This document shows positions 25,701 through 39,180 of a stretch of DNA of 64,000 bases, piece by piece. This DNA comes from Diplosphaera chodatii. Its lineage: Eukaryota; Chlorophyta; Trebouxiophyceae; Prasiolales; Stichococcaceae. Numbering within the stretch: position 1 is the stretch's first letter; each line of letters begins with the position of its first letter. Below the pieces are notes generated by a model that ran no database searches, was not told the origin of the DNA, and saw nothing but the letters and a program-made list of their open reading frames with translations. The stretch is taken from positions 558,001 through 622,000 of the forward strand of contig JAALGY010000001.1 of assembly GCA_032358165.1 (NCBI GenBank), written 5' to 3'. The position numbers were made by a program, and so were the translations under genes.

Positions 25701-28700
25701 CCAGCACTTGCGTTCCAGCACACACACTGTCGCAGCAGCATCTATGACTGCTGCTACATCTATTGCCTCCTGGACAACATGCCGCTCCGCATCTGCTCAC
25801 ACCCTGCCTCCTGCATGCAGAACCTGCTGTACATGACGCGCCTGGGGCTGTGGGGCCCCTCCACTGCCTTCCCCAACCGCCTGGACTTTGTTAAGCTGCT
25901 CAACGCACGCGGCGTCGGTGCGCATCACTGTAGCACATCGTAAACACTGTGCGGCGGTTACTGTAGTGCCGCTTGAGCGCTGTTTCGGCCTGCAGGCTAG
26001 GTACATCGATTTCGGGCATTGCTGTGGGTGCTGGGCTGCAGCATTGAAGCTGTACCATACCACTGCCCACGCCAGCGGGACAGGCGCAGAACTTGCAGAT
26101 AGTCAAGTTGGAGGTGCGGCCCAGGCACAAGACAAGCAATACACTGTTTCGTCTTCCTGCTGCAGGCGCCATGGAGCTAGTGGCGCTGGACCTGAAGCGC
26201 GGCGGCAAGTTCATCGCACGCACGCTCAGCTACGAGGGCGTCGAGTTCCGCAGGGTACACATGGAACATGAGACATTGTGTATGGGCTACATGCCGATCC
26301 GACATCTTGCACGAGCTTCGCATAATAATGTTCAAGCTTGTATGCGTGCACACTCTTGCCGACCGACAATCGCCTGAGTTGCCGATCCTGACCCTGATGC
26401 AAGCTGAATTTGCCACATGCTTGTGTGCACCAGGAGGACGTCAAGATCAGCGACGAGTTCCGTGCAATGTATGACTCGGCCGTCAAGCTGTGGGCGGATG
26501 TTGACATTGCCATCCGCGGTTCGGCTGATGATGGAAAGGTGCACAAGTGTGGGTGTTAGGGCTGACATCAGCTTGAAACGATGTCTCACATCATCAGATA
26601 ACTTGCTGCACCACACCGTGTGGCATCATCCTGCGCTTTGCAGTGCTCTGGCATGTGTTCAACCACTGCAGCACGCTGCTGCAGGGCGGCGCTGACTACA
26701 AGAGTAAGCGCAGGCAGCAGTTCGGATCGCAGCTGCGCTTCTTCCGACAGCTCTGCACCGCTGCCAAGGTGCCACACTGGGCACAACCCAGACATGGCAT
26801 TTCCGTTTGCCGTCAATCTTGTCACCATTTAGCAAGGCAAGAGCATGCAGATGTACCATCTCACAGCCCACGACTGCTCTGGCCAACTGCAGGTGCCACA
26901 CGTGGCCCAGCTCGCTAAAGAGGCGCTGGCCGACACAGAGACGGAGCAGTGTGTGGTCATCGGCCTGCAGAGCACGGGTGAGCTGTCTTGACAGTATGCT
27001 GTTGCCTTGCATTGCGCGCTGTGGTACTGGTATGGTGCTCAGGGATCGATGAGGTGCATGATGATGAACCTTTGATGCAGTGCAATGCTGCCATGGGCCT
27101 TCAGCCCTGCATCGTGAGGTGTGCAGGTGAGGCGCGCACGGCAGCCATGGTGGCGGATGCTGGCGGGGAGGACGCCGAGTTTGCCACCTTTGTCGAGCCC
27201 GCAGGTGAGCTTTGCAGCTGTGTACATGGTCCAGCAGTCGCTGTAGAGTTTGTGCCGATGCGGTGGTGTAGAGCTGAGTTCACAAGGTGTATTCGACTGG
27301 ATTGGGCAACCCAGCCCGCAGCAGCTGGTGTTGGCAGCTTGTGGTGCTAGTGGGGTGCAGTAGCTGCGGTGGCTGCATTGCTGTGGCCGCATGTCAGCTG
27401 AAGTTGTGTCATGGCTGTTTGTCAACGGAAAGCATAATGACTCAGCAATGACCACAGCAGCTATCGTGTGCAGGCCTGATCATCCAGAAGCTGATCGAGG
27501 ACTGCCTGCCGCCGGACGCCCCGGAGCGCGCCGGCCTGCTGCGCCGCGCCAAGGAGATGAAGCTGCCGGAGAACCCACTGGTACACTTCTTGTCCCAGCA
27601 GTGAGTTTGTGTAAGCTGCCACATATGAGAGAGCGTGGCACTGTGGTACAGCTGGCGCATGATGTCTAGAGTGACGAAGTTCAGATGACTGAGGCGGTTC
27701 GGCAGGCCTGCCGGTGGCGGCAAGCTGTGGTGCCAAGGATTTCTGGCGATCGCAGGACCTGCTGATCGACATGTTTGGCGGGCCGGACCATGTGGCGGAG
27801 ATGACCGGCCGCAAGTCGCGCATGGTGCGGGAGGGCGGCTGCTTCCGCTTCCGCCCCAGGGCCTCCGACGACACGCCGCTCGACCTGGTGAGTGCATGCT
27901 TGACACCCTGACCTGCGCGGCGCTGCATGTACATCTACCACGGTCTGGGGCGCAGCACTCAATGTGTACTTCGGCTTGGCTGTGAGCGTTTTCTGAACTC
28001 ACGCAGGTGAACATCGAGGAGAAGCGCGCCTTTCAGGCGGGTCGCAAGCGCGTGGCCATCATCTCCGACGCCGCCTCGACGGGCATCAGCCTGCAGGCCG
28101 ACCGGTCGGAGGCGAACCAGGCGCGGCGGGTGCACATCACCCTGGAGCTGGCCTGGTCCGCCGACAAGACGGTGCGCCACACGTAGCCCCTCTTGGTGCC
28201 AGTTGGGTTGAATGTTTGACGGCAATACAGCCATGTTGTTGACTATCGGTGCAGCCTGAGATGCACCTTGACAGTCTACACCGACTGGGGGACTGCTATG
28301 TGGCGTGGCAGGTCCTCGTAATGGGGTGCTGCTGGGTCAGCGTTCAAACCGACAGCCACCATGTCTTTGTCGTTTCCGTTGCAGGTGCAGCAGCTGGGCC
28401 GCACGCACCGCAGCAACCAGCGGCAGCCGCCGCTGTACCTCATCGTCGCGTCCGACATCTGCGGCGAGCAGCGCTTTGCATCAGCAGGTACCTTATGGTC
28501 AGCAGCGCTCATGTACCGTTTCGATCAGCAGCTTGGTGGCACATATGCCTGCGAGCTGGATTCATCACAGAGATCATCGATCGTTTTGCGTTTGCGCAGT
28601 TGCCAGGAGGCTGCAGCAGCTGGGCGCCCTGACGCACGGCGACCGCAACGCCACCTCGGCGTCCGATGCCCTGGCATCGTCCAACCTGCAGACCAAGTGC

Positions 28701-31700
28701 GTGCCTGCATCTAACCCTGGTCAGCAGGCATGTGCCTCGTGGCAACGATCAGCCTTCGGAAAGTCCACACACGCGCCATAAAGTAAGCACTGCCTCGCAT
28801 TTGTGTGATAAACATTGGTGCCGTTCACAGGTATGGCAAGCAGGCGTTGAGCCTGATGTATCGCACCATCGTGGGGCGGCACGACCCCGGCTCTACCGTC
28901 ACGCCCGAGTTCATGGCGGAGGCTCTCGCTGAGCAGGGCCTGCCGGTGGGCGAGCCGCAGTGGCAGACGGCACGCCTGACCGCCTTCAAGGTGTGCAGTG
29001 CTGCCTTTTGGCTGTTCTGGCCGCGACCATGAGCAAATGCCAGGCCAGGGCTTGGCCGTAACGCGGCCAGCAGCCACCTCCAGAGCGGCCTGCTTGTCGA
29101 ATCCCTCTCACGCCACCACGTCCCAGCCACAGTGCATGCTTGATAGTTACTTGTGGCGAAGAGAGGCACATCGGGCCACCTCACATCGCAGCTGCATCCC
29201 GCTGCGCCACATCTTCCCAGCAACACGTCCTGGTTTGCTGCCGCAGCATTTCCTGCGACTGGCGGGCACGGCGCTCAGCTCGGTGGGCGTGCTGGACTAC
29301 GATGCGGACCGTGGCAATGAGCTCAGAATCCTGGAGGGCGGCCAGACTGAGCAGGTGCAGGCACAGTCCAGTTCTGACTTTGAGAATAAGGAGGGTGTAG
29401 ATGACACATTCCTACATCCACCACAGCTGCAATGCAACCCTCGGCTGTGCGTCTGAGAAGTATAGTGCTGTGCACTTGTGTGTGTCTTCGACATGGTGCC
29501 CACCGTGACAAGGCGTCACAGCAGTGAAGCCGATGAATCCTGCTAATATAATGCTGCAGGAGAAGAAGAGGGCCGAGCAGAAGGGTGACTGGGGCGGCAT
29601 CAACAAGTTCCTCAACCGCCTGCTGGTGCGCTTCTACTCGGTCTGACTACCGCACATCCGCAGCTGCATACCTGCTTTCATACTTCCAGCGCCGCAAAGC
29701 AGGGCACCATACCATCTGCTTTTGCCTATACCTTCCTGCTGGTGACTGTTGGGGCCGGTTTGCTGCAGGCGGTGCCGGTATCCACTCAGACGCAGATCTT
29801 CCAGTACTTCACAGCGCTCGTGGTGAGCCCCTCTGCACCTGTGCCACCATCTGTTGGGGTTTGGCTGTTGCCGCTGGTGAACATCAACCTACTTGCTCAT
29901 GTCTGGGCAGTTTCAACTTGTCTCATGTTTTGCCTTTTCCGGCATTGTGGGCGCGTCTCAAAGGGCGATGTGGGTGCGCAGGCGCACACGGTGCAGGAGG
30001 CCAAGCGCATCGGGAAGTACAACGAGTCGGGCGTGGTGGTCCCTGCGGGCGACATCAAGTTCAAGGACCGCAAGGTGTAGACACGCTTGCACTCATTCTG
30101 CAATAAGCCAGAGCGTAGAGCATAAAAGCTGTCAGCACCTGCATGTTGTCTTCATGATCGTGGCCCTTGGGTGTTGATGGCAGGACCTTGACCGTCTTGT
30201 CTGCATGCAGATCATCTACCAGTGCCCCGAGTCTGGCACACAGACATGGCATAATGAGTACCTCATTGACCGTGGCACGACATTCGATACTGCAAATGCG
30301 CGACTGGCCGACGAGGTGAGCCAAGCGTATAGGCGCCTGCTTGGTTGGTGCTCGGTTGTGCACAACGTGACATCAGCTGCACTGCAAGATGCCGCTGCAA
30401 GAGCTGGAGGATTGACTGCAGTGTGTGTTACACCATTATGTGATGCTCACGAGAGGAGACACGTTTGAATAGGGATCTGGTTGCTGCAGAAAGAGGCGGA
30501 TGAGGATACCTACAGCGGCTTCTACTTCCTGCAGAAGGAGAACAATCAGATCCTGCCTGTGCTGGTATTTCGTCCCCATCATATGCCCAGCTGTTGCCCT
30601 CCTGGTCTTGTCTGCATCTCGGCAAGCATTCAGACGTGTTGTTTGCTGAGGCTCGACTGGCATCTACTGTTTGCAGAGCTCAGCTTATGTTTCGTGCTTA
30701 TGTGTGGGCATTTTATGCAGAGCTGACCTGATGGCGTCATCACGATATCCACGCTCAATGACACTCACCTCATGTCTTTCATACCCAAGCGCTGAACCGC
30801 AGGCCATGGAGCGAGATGAGCGGGGCCGCAAGGTGCAGTACAAAAGGATGAGGAACGGCAGCAAGCTGCGGCGCCCGCCCAAGTACTTCCGCATCGTGCG
30901 CCCCGCAACCGGCTTCTCCTCGCGTGACATGAGCTGGAATGTGAGTCCCCCCCTGCAGCTCAGGGCACTGCAGCCCATGGACAGCAGCACTGGGTGGGTC
31001 AGGGGCATCCACAGCAGGGTGGCCACAGGCACTGCTGCACTCTACTGACACATGCCGATGCACGATCACAGCACGTGACTGGGCAAGTGATCCTGGGCGA
31101 CAACAGCAGAGGGGTCAGATTGCTTCCAAGTTACGGTGTGCATGACAGCACTATCAGATCTCAGAAGTTTGGAACGTTTGTGCGCAGGATCTGAGGAAGA
31201 CAGGCTACCGGGAGGTGGTGCCCAGCCGCATCAACTGGTTCAAGACCATCTGGATGCAGCAGTACGGCAGGAGCCTCCAGTGCGCTCCCAATGCTCGTCT
31301 CTGTCCGTCACAGTGCAACCAAGGGCAGACGTCAAGTCTGCGGCAGCACTGCTGTTAGCGCTGTGTGGGGCCGCAACCCTGAGCCGCACCTGCCTGTGAC
31401 AGAGTTTCCCTTGCCCTGCAGGCAGCGCACAGTGCCGCTGCACGTCATCACCGGCGCCATCCTGCCCATCCTACCTGAGCTGGATCGCAGGTGCGGCAGT
31501 GCTCTCAATTATCTCTGGTGCTGGGTGTAGGCAGCTGGGAATGCTCCCTGATGCTGCCACGCAGAAGCATTCGAGTCACAGCAGCACGTTTGTTAGTCAT
31601 GCACGTCTCCTTTCCCAACGAACTTGTGGTTTTTCTGCTGCTGCAGTAGCAAGAAGCTGCAGGTGTACCGCGTGGAGCCCAAGGACGACAGCCCCACGCA

Positions 31701-34700
31701 GATAGGTGCGCCGTTGCGCAAAACCCCTGCTCATGCTGATGAGCCTTGGCTGAGACGGCAGTTGGTAGGCTTCGTAGCAAACACACACATGCCAGCTTGA
31801 GGAGCGGACTCACTCACAGGACGTTACTCAGCAGATGTATACTGCGCATCATGCCATGCCCTGAAGATGCTGTGCTGCAGGCATCATGATCGCGGTGCCA
31901 GATCTGCCGCGGGTGCTGAACACCATCGCCCTGAAGCAGGGAGCACGCCCCATCGTGCAGGCCACCGGCAGTGGCTCCGGCCCTGCTGATGCATCGGAAG
32001 CTGCCTTCAAGGCGGCTGCCGCTGCCAACGCCGCCGCGCTGCAGGTCAGTCCCTTCATGTGTGCCGATCAATGTGGCATGACACCTGAACATGCACCATT
32101 TGGGTTGCAGGCCCTGAATGCATGCATGTTTGTCATGCAGCTAGCCACATGCCTGCCCCAAGCCACCAGTTGCCACTGCTGCTGGCAGCGTTCACACTGT
32201 AGGAGTTCACCTGGGTGCAGGGCGAGGCGCCTGCTGGCCCCAAGCAGGCCACCCTGGCGGCGACTGCTTTCGCCAAGCAGGCCGCAGCAGGTGACGAGTC
32301 TATAGACCTGACACTCAGCGCCGCCAAGGGCACGCCTCCCGGCAAGGAGAATGTGACGCCAGACCGCGCCATGGTGAGCAGTCTGCCAAAACCGATGCCC
32401 GTCATGACAGCCTCGTGTTCCTTGGACAGATGCCACGCACGGAGACATGCAAAGTCGTGTGGCAACGGCACTGTCTGCCAGCTCGCCTGCCTCCTGCACG
32501 TTGCACATATCCATTGTGCAGCATCTGCAGAGTTGTGCGCAGACACGGTCTGTCTGCTGATGTGTCACAGGAATGCAGCGAGGGCGAGGACGGGGACGCT
32601 TCGCCAAAGCGCACCGGCCGGCGGCGCAAGCACGCAAAGCGGCGCCCCTCCCGCAGCAAGGCGCCCGACACCATCGACCTGTCTGACGAGGACGAGGTGA
32701 GGCGCCCTGCGGTGTGCTGCCCATTACGCTGCCCTTCTCCGAGGGCATGACGCTCTGCATCATGCAGGCATTTGGTACCGTGCGCCGCTTGTTGCAGGGC
32801 AAGGCCAATGCTGGCACATCGCCTCTGCCCACAGTCTTGGGTCACAGTGACACAAGCTCTGAGCCACAAGTCCAAAGAACAGGCTGGATGAGGCTTACCA
32901 TGACGCTGTTGCAATGTGCACCGCTCTCAGGTGGTGGAGGTGGCGCCAGATCGTGCGGTGCGCCTGAACGCCAGCGGCCTTTTCGAGGTGGTGCAGCTGC
33001 CGGGCCTCAAGCTGAAGGCGCCCCTGAAGCTGCCGCCAACGGCAGCGCCGGCGGCAACCGACACCCCGCTCACAGCCAAGGTAGCTGCCACCAAGACCGC
33101 ACCGGAGGCAGCAACGGAAGTGGGCAGCACCGATGACAGCCCAGCTCCAGCATCCGCTGAGTCTGATGGCGGCAAGGCGGGCAATGTGCCACAGAAGAAG
33201 CAGGCAGCAGCGCCGCCGCAGCCCCTGAGCCGCAAGGCGAAGCGCGCGCTCGAGGCGGAGCTGTCGGAGCACAGCGACACCGAGGTGTCAGGTGACCACG
33301 CAGTCTGCTGTCCCCTGTACATATGAATGCAGCGTATTGTGCATGCATCAACGAAATATCTCACCCATCGTCGTAGCTTTTGAAAGCTCGTCGGGATGTA
33401 TCTTGGTATGTAAATTGTTAACGCGTAACGGTTTCTGAACATGCTGCTGTTTGGCATGCCTCAGGTGACAGTGAGGCCGAGGGGGAGTCCAGCAGCAGCG
33501 ACTCTGACAGCATTGCTGTGGAGCTGTCGATGTCTGATGACTCGGAGGCTGAGTCAGCAGAGCCTGCAGCCGAAGCTGATGCTGCCGCACCTGAGCCAGC
33601 TTCAGCAGGCAAGAAGAAGGGCAAGCGCGGTGCAACAGCTGCAGTGGCGGCGGAAGCAGCACCCGCTGAGGCGGCAGCAGGAGCAGAAGACGGTGCACAG
33701 CGCCCTGCAAAACGGTCCCGCAAGGCCGATGCAGCTGCAGAGGCGGCAAGCCCCGCAGCAGGCGCCACTGGTAAGCCCTCAGCTGGTGCGGCAGCCAGTC
33801 CTGCAGCGGAGGTGCTGGAGGCGTCCTCAGACGAGTCAGCGGGCTCAGATGCCGATGATGAGTCGGGGTCCAGTTCCGACGAGGATGACCAACCGCTGGC
33901 GGTGGCGCTGGCACGGCGGCGCAGCAGTGGCGCCGCCGCTGCTGGGACCAGCCCCGCGGCTGGCAGCGGCAAGGGCACAAAGAGCGCTAGCCCTGACGCA
34001 GGCAGCGACAGCGACAGCGGTGAGAGCGACAGCGGCGCAGCCGCTTCTGGCAGCCCAGCAGCACGCGTGGAAGCCAAGGCTGCAGGCAAGGAGAAGCCGA
34101 GGGCATCACCGCTGTCCGGCAGCGACGGCGGCAGCGGTGGCAAGGCGCACAAGGTCATCCAGCGCAATTCGGAGATCTCCGGCGACTGGGAGGTGAGCTG
34201 CAAGTACAGTATTTATCATGTGCCTGCACATGCACCTGCACGCTGCTGATGAGGTTACTGTGGGAGGCCATGCTTGAAGAAGTGCCACATCCGCTTGCGC
34301 TGTGCAGGTCAAGTGCGTGTGCGGGGCGACTGACGACGATGGCAAGCCCATGGTGGAGTGCGACCTGTGCAGGTGCTGCGCTGTTGCATCCACTTTTCGA
34401 GCTGCTGGCAGTACTACTTACCGGCATACCTTGCTATGCCTGGAGGTTCACTGTTGCATGGTGTCTGGCCCAGATTCATAGGATGTGATGCACCAAGGGT
34501 GTCACCAGCATGCCGCCTGCACCATGTGAGCTGCTGGCTGCACAGTGTGTGGCAGCACACGCACTGCGTGGGGCTGAAGCATGGAGCTGCGCCAGAGACC
34601 TTCACCTGCACCTTCTGCGCCGCCAAGCCAGGTGGAGCTGACAGACGTGTGTGGTCCTACACGTGTGGTCCTGTTTCAGATTCTGTCAAGGACAGGCAAG

Positions 34701-36095
34701 TCAATGCCCATACCTGACGCTGACTCTGATTGTGGTCATAGCTTTCTGTATACCTGCAGATGCCAGCAACCAGCAAGCCAGCAGCAGAAGTCTCAAAGCA
34801 GCAGCACCTTCAGATAGCCCTGCTGCCAGGGCGTCAGCTGCCAAAGCAGCCGCAGACAAGATCTCCTCACCAGCTGCCAAGTCTCCAGGCGTGGCAGCCT
34901 GGGGCGAGTCCTCAGACGATGAAGATGCCCACAGCGAGGGCGCAGCGGCAGGGGTTCCTGCTGCAAGCGGAGCAGCTTCGGGGTCGCCGCCCCGCATGGG
35001 TCCACCCAGGTCGTCGCGGCTCATGGCCTGGGAGTCTTCAAGCGACGAGGACATGCCGCTCGCTGCTGTGGCAGCAGCCCTGCCCGCGGCCGGTGGCAAG
35101 TCCCCAGCGGCTGCAGCGACGCGGTCTCCGGCGGCGGCGGAGCGGCAGCAGGAAGCAGCCAGCCCAGCAGCTGATCGCACAGCGGCCACGGAACGGAAGC
35201 GCAAGCTGCAGGCCCTGGCTGCATCCGCACGCAAGCGGCAGCAGGTGAGGACTCCTGCAGGGAGACGCGGCCCGGTGTCTATCATATTGGTAGCCTGCGG
35301 CCCTCAGAGTGAGGAGAACCCCATCAAGACACACATGCTTCCACAGGAGGCGGAGGCGGTGGCTGAGGGCGCAGCGGCATCGGGTGGCAGCAGCAAGCAG
35401 CGGAAGCGCCAAAGAAAGGGTGCCATCAGCAGCGGCGATGCCGCGCAGCAGGCACTACCATCTGACGCAGGCAATGCCCCTGACAAAGACGGCGAAGCAG
35501 CCGTAGCAGCATCCGCACCTGCAGCGGAAGCGGCATCATCCGACCGCGACTATGAGCCGCCCTCTCCCATGTTGCACAGCATGCAGTCTCCAAAAGCAGC
35601 ATCACCGGCTGTGTCCGACGGCCACTGGGAGCCAACAACCCCAATGTTTGACGGCGACGAAAGGGCTGTTGCCGCCGCCGCCGCCGACTGCCACGCTGCA
35701 GCGGGAGGACACCTGGCGGCTGCCAGGGCAGCCCTGGAGCAGGAGTGCAGCCGGCTGGCTGCGCAGCGCCAGGCCGCCGCCGACGTCACGGAGGCAAGCA
35801 TCCCCATGCGCCTGAATGCTGCATTTCCTGACAGCTGCATGTCCAGTGCGCACCCATCTGGGTCGAGGCTGCCGCCATTGCCACTCCAGCGACAAAAATC
35901 TCGCTATGGATATGGTGCATCAGCCTTGTCTCATTCGCATGTTTCACGGTACATTGTGCAGAGGGCTCGGCGTTTGCTGAGTGGCGCCGAGGACGAGATC
36001 GAGCGCCGGGTGAGCCAGGCCGTGGCGGCAGCAGTGGCGGCAGCGCTGGCTGAAGAGCGCCAGAGGCAGCCGCAGCAGCGCCGAACGCAGCAGCC

Positions 36096-36134
<39 letters not shown>

Positions 36135-38242
36135 GGGCGGCAGTGTTGCAGCGCCAGCGGGTGCTGACGAGGCCCTGACAGATGCTGCCGCGGCAGGTTC
36201 CACAGCAGCTGATGCCGGCGAGGCAGATGCCGGCGCAGTAGGCGCCGTCACAGCAAGGGACACAGCGGCTGCAGCAGCAGCTGCGCAGGAGCGTGCTCGG
36301 GCTGCGGCTGCTGCGGAGGAGCGCGTTGCCGCAGCCCGGACAGAGGCGGCGGCAGCGGCCAAGGCGCAGGCTGCCGAGGAGATGAAGGAGAAGCTGCGCA
36401 AGGTGCTGCCACGTCTCCATTGAGTGCTTTTGTCTGCTATTGATGCTGTCTTGTGTGCTCACAGCTGATATGTACACTGCAAGCTGCACTCAGGCAGGCA
36501 CGAAGCATGCCTGTCAGATGCAAAGCGATGGGTTCACAACATGTGTTGCAGCTTGGTACATTCAGGGTGGGCAGGGCTTGGTCCAAGAAATGCTGCTACT
36601 ACTCGATGGTCTGGTGCGACTTCTTGCAATTTCTTTCCAGGCCCTGGAGCTGGGCAAGGCGAAGGGCGCAGCGGAGTCTCAGCGCGCGCAGCAGGCTGCT
36701 GAGCAGCGGGCGGCTGCCGCAGAATCAGCAGCAGAAGCCGCGCGCCACAAGGCTGCCGAGATGCAGGTGAACGCCCTGAACATCAACATGCGTCAGCAGT
36801 AAATGCGGTAACCAAGGGCTGGGCAGATGCAGCGCATTGCTGCTCGACTGCAATGCCGCACAGTCCCGGCGGCTTTTTGACAGTTTTCGCTGTTGGGTGT
36901 GTGCCTGCTGTTCATGTGCCTGAGAAGGGCGTGGCCTCATGCACCAGCAGCTGCACTCAGGTCGGTGTGCCATGCTGTAGGTGGCCAGGGATCTAGTGGC
37001 GGCAGAACAGCGTTTTGCCGCCGAGTCTGCGACAGCCCTGGCGCTGGAGCTGAGGTCGCTGACCACACAGCTGCAGTCGCAGAAGGTGCGCCCGGGCGCT
37101 GGCAATGAAGTGCCGCATCGCACCCAGGACTGTCAGCTGTCGGCTGTCAGCTCATCTGCCAGCATGCTGTGATGCCCGCAGCACTGTGGTCACGAGAGGT
37201 CTGCTATCTGCAGGAGAAGCAGCAGAAGGCAGAAGAGGAGTGGGCTGCGCGCGCCGCTGCTGATCAGGCAGAGCTGCAGCAGCTCAAGGTATGTACCATG
37301 ACAATCCGATGACAAGGCGACGGGCTGTCCACTGGAGTCAGGCAGGGCTTGCGGCGGCCAAGCTCCTGCAGCACCCTGCCTGATGCAAGGTGGCGTCTGT
37401 CTGCACTTGGAAGTCCGGCACATGCTTCTGGTCCTGGATCAACAGGTGGCGCTGGCGGAGGCGCAGCAGCAGGCGGCTGCAGCTGCTAGCAACCCTGCTG
37501 CGGCCTCCCCAGACAGCAGCCACGGGACACATCCCATCCACCCGCTGTTGCAGTCACCGCAAGCAGCGACCCCAGCAAGCCGGCAAGAGCCCCAGCGCCA
37601 TGCGGAGAAGCCGCCGCCGCTCAAGCAGCTGCATGTCCAGGTGGGTGGCCTCAGAGTCAGGAACAGTCGTTGCACCACAATACGGAGAACAGGCAGCACC
37701 TCTGCACAGGCTGCTGGCAGGCACATGAGGCGTTGCATCGGCTGGCGCCAGTGCATGCTCAGCCCCGGCAGCTCTGTGGTGGCACGACTCACCGAACCTG
37801 TGGGTGTGCAGCTGCAGCAGGCGGCGTCGCAGGAGCCGCCGGCACCGGAGACGCCCGCGCCGCTGCAGCCGCTGCCGTCGCAGGACGCCATCCTGCAGCG
37901 CCTGCGCGCCACGCCCGGTATGATAATTTCAAAGGATGCAACTGCATTTTGCGGCATGTGAGGAAACACTCGGCGCTCCAAGCACATCAAGCAAGAGCAC
38001 AAAACGCTTGAGGTCTGAAGGTCGACAAACCGGGGCTGGGCCTCTGAGTCCGTCTCTTCGCACGCAGCTGCTTGTTGCAGCCCTCCGTCTCATGTACTGC
38101 CTTCTTGCCTCTAGCAGGCGAGTCGGCGGACAGGCTGGCGAGCCACTTCGGCTGCGGGCGCGGCGACATGGCGGGCGTGCTGTGCGCGCTCGAGGAGGAG
38201 TTCGAAGTGTACCGCTCTGGTGCAGCGTATCACATCATGTAG
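22764..38242 (+). CDS. Strawberry notch/FORGETTER1-type helicase-like chromatin regulator with PHD finger
   Basis: A Gln-rich N terminus (exons 22764-22886 and about 23036-23424; the start could instead be near 23029) leads into the SBNO helicase-like core. Motifs in order: [16 protein letters not shown] (Walker A, about 24210-24280), [27 protein letters not shown] joined over an intron to CHRAKN (DECH box), [11 protein letters not shown] (about 25660), [38 protein letters not shown] and [10 protein letters not shown] (about 28390). The family C-terminal part follows ([43 protein letters not shown], to about 32.0 kb). After that come SIM-like motifs, acidic Ser-rich exons, a PHD finger (34308-34630), an Ala/Gln coiled coil with Q11, and a winged-helix-like end ([19 protein letters not shown]). 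SBNO proteins act in the nucleus on chromatin; plant FORGETTER1 also has a PHD finger. No second start was found, but a split into two genes near 32-33 kb is possible. Confidence 0.9.
25239..25394 (+). other. Intron splitting the DECH box
   Basis: The exon ends at 25238 after GVIVFDE and the next begins at 25395 with CHRAKN, so the helicase motif II is assembled only after splicing. Donor and acceptor are GT and GCAG, phase 0. Confidence 0.88.
34308..34630 (+). other. PHD finger, encoded by two exons
   Basis: Joining the exon ending CDLC (near 34371) to the exon starting near 34549 gives the full C4HC3 pattern: C-x-C, then C-x2-C in VECDLC, W-x-H-x2-C in WQHTHC, and C-x2-C in CTFC. This is the spacing of a histone-tail-reading PHD finger. 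It belongs to the large SBNO-type gene or to a separate gene directly downstream of it. Confidence 0.88.
36100..36132 (+). repeat. (CAG)11 encoding polyglutamine
   Basis: Eleven uninterrupted CAG codons in the coiled-coil part of the SBNO/PHD gene, giving Q11 inside a wider Gln-rich stretch. Confidence 0.97.
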
Positions 38243-39180
38243 CCCTGAAACGTATCACACCGTGTGGCCCGGCGGAAGAAGGAAGCTGGAACAAGAGTGC
38301 CGTGCGTTGCCGTCGGTTGAAGCTATGCAAACCCTCCTTGTGTAACCACTCATCTGCAGCAGGTTTCACAAGACAGATGCATGCTGTGCAACATATTGTG
38401 GCAAATTTATGACGGCGATGTGGTGCAGTACCGATGTCAAACTCCCGCCAAACGGTGTTCCACCCTTTTGCAAATGCATGGCGAGAAATGACGAGAGCGT
38501 ACAGTCAAGCATGCTGACAGCATCCCTACACTGCCAAAGCCCCTGACAGCAACACTGATGGTCGGGATCTCCAAGGGACAGATCTGCATGTACTGCGGGA
38601 TATGGGCACTGAACCTCGCGACCAACCTTGGTGCACAAAAGCACGTGTAAGTCCATGCATGCACTCACCGCAGCGCTATATAGTCTGAGAGAGGAGTTGC
38701 AGCACAGCTGCGAGGCGTTCGTCCAGAGCAACACCCACAGGTGATACCTTGCCACCATGCCTTGCCTGTCCTTGCAGCGGGGGGCAGCCTGCTGGCAGCA
38801 GAATGCTGTCTCCCGGAGCATATGCTTTGAAGCTCGGCATCCAGCCGTAGCACGGCCTTAATTGTTATCGGTGTCCTTGTGTGTGTTGGAACACGCTGCA
38901 GCGGACTCCCCGTCCGGGTGCAGGTGCACTTGACGAGACAGGCATCAAACCGTGCATAGAAGACTGAAGAGCTATTCTGCGTTCCTACGCACCAAGCTGT
39001 GTGAGCGCAAGCTCATGAGGAAGTTGGAGCACCGAGAACACCCGAGATCCGCAACATCCGTCACAAACATGTGCACCTGCAGCACTCAAACCCCAGAACT
39101 GCCTCATGCAGGGATCCCAGGAGGACTCCGGTGGCACAGCTGTCTCAAGATCAAGAGGCACCACGACGGCCACTGCAATC
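38243..39180. other. Intergenic, upstream of array gene A
   Basis: Contains the SBNO/PHD 3' flank and the upstream region of gene A. Blocks near 38534-38640 and 38909-38926 are also found upstream of gene B at matching distances. A short open stretch around 38680-38750 (ALYSLREELQHSCEAF) looks protein-like but has no start or homologue that I recognise. Confidence 0.6.
38341..38345 (+). promoter_or_regulatory. Possible TGTAA polyadenylation signal
   Basis: TGTAA, the usual green-algal poly(A) signal, occurs about 100 bases after the SBNO/PHD stop codon. Five bases are weak evidence alone; the distance is typical. Confidence 0.35.
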
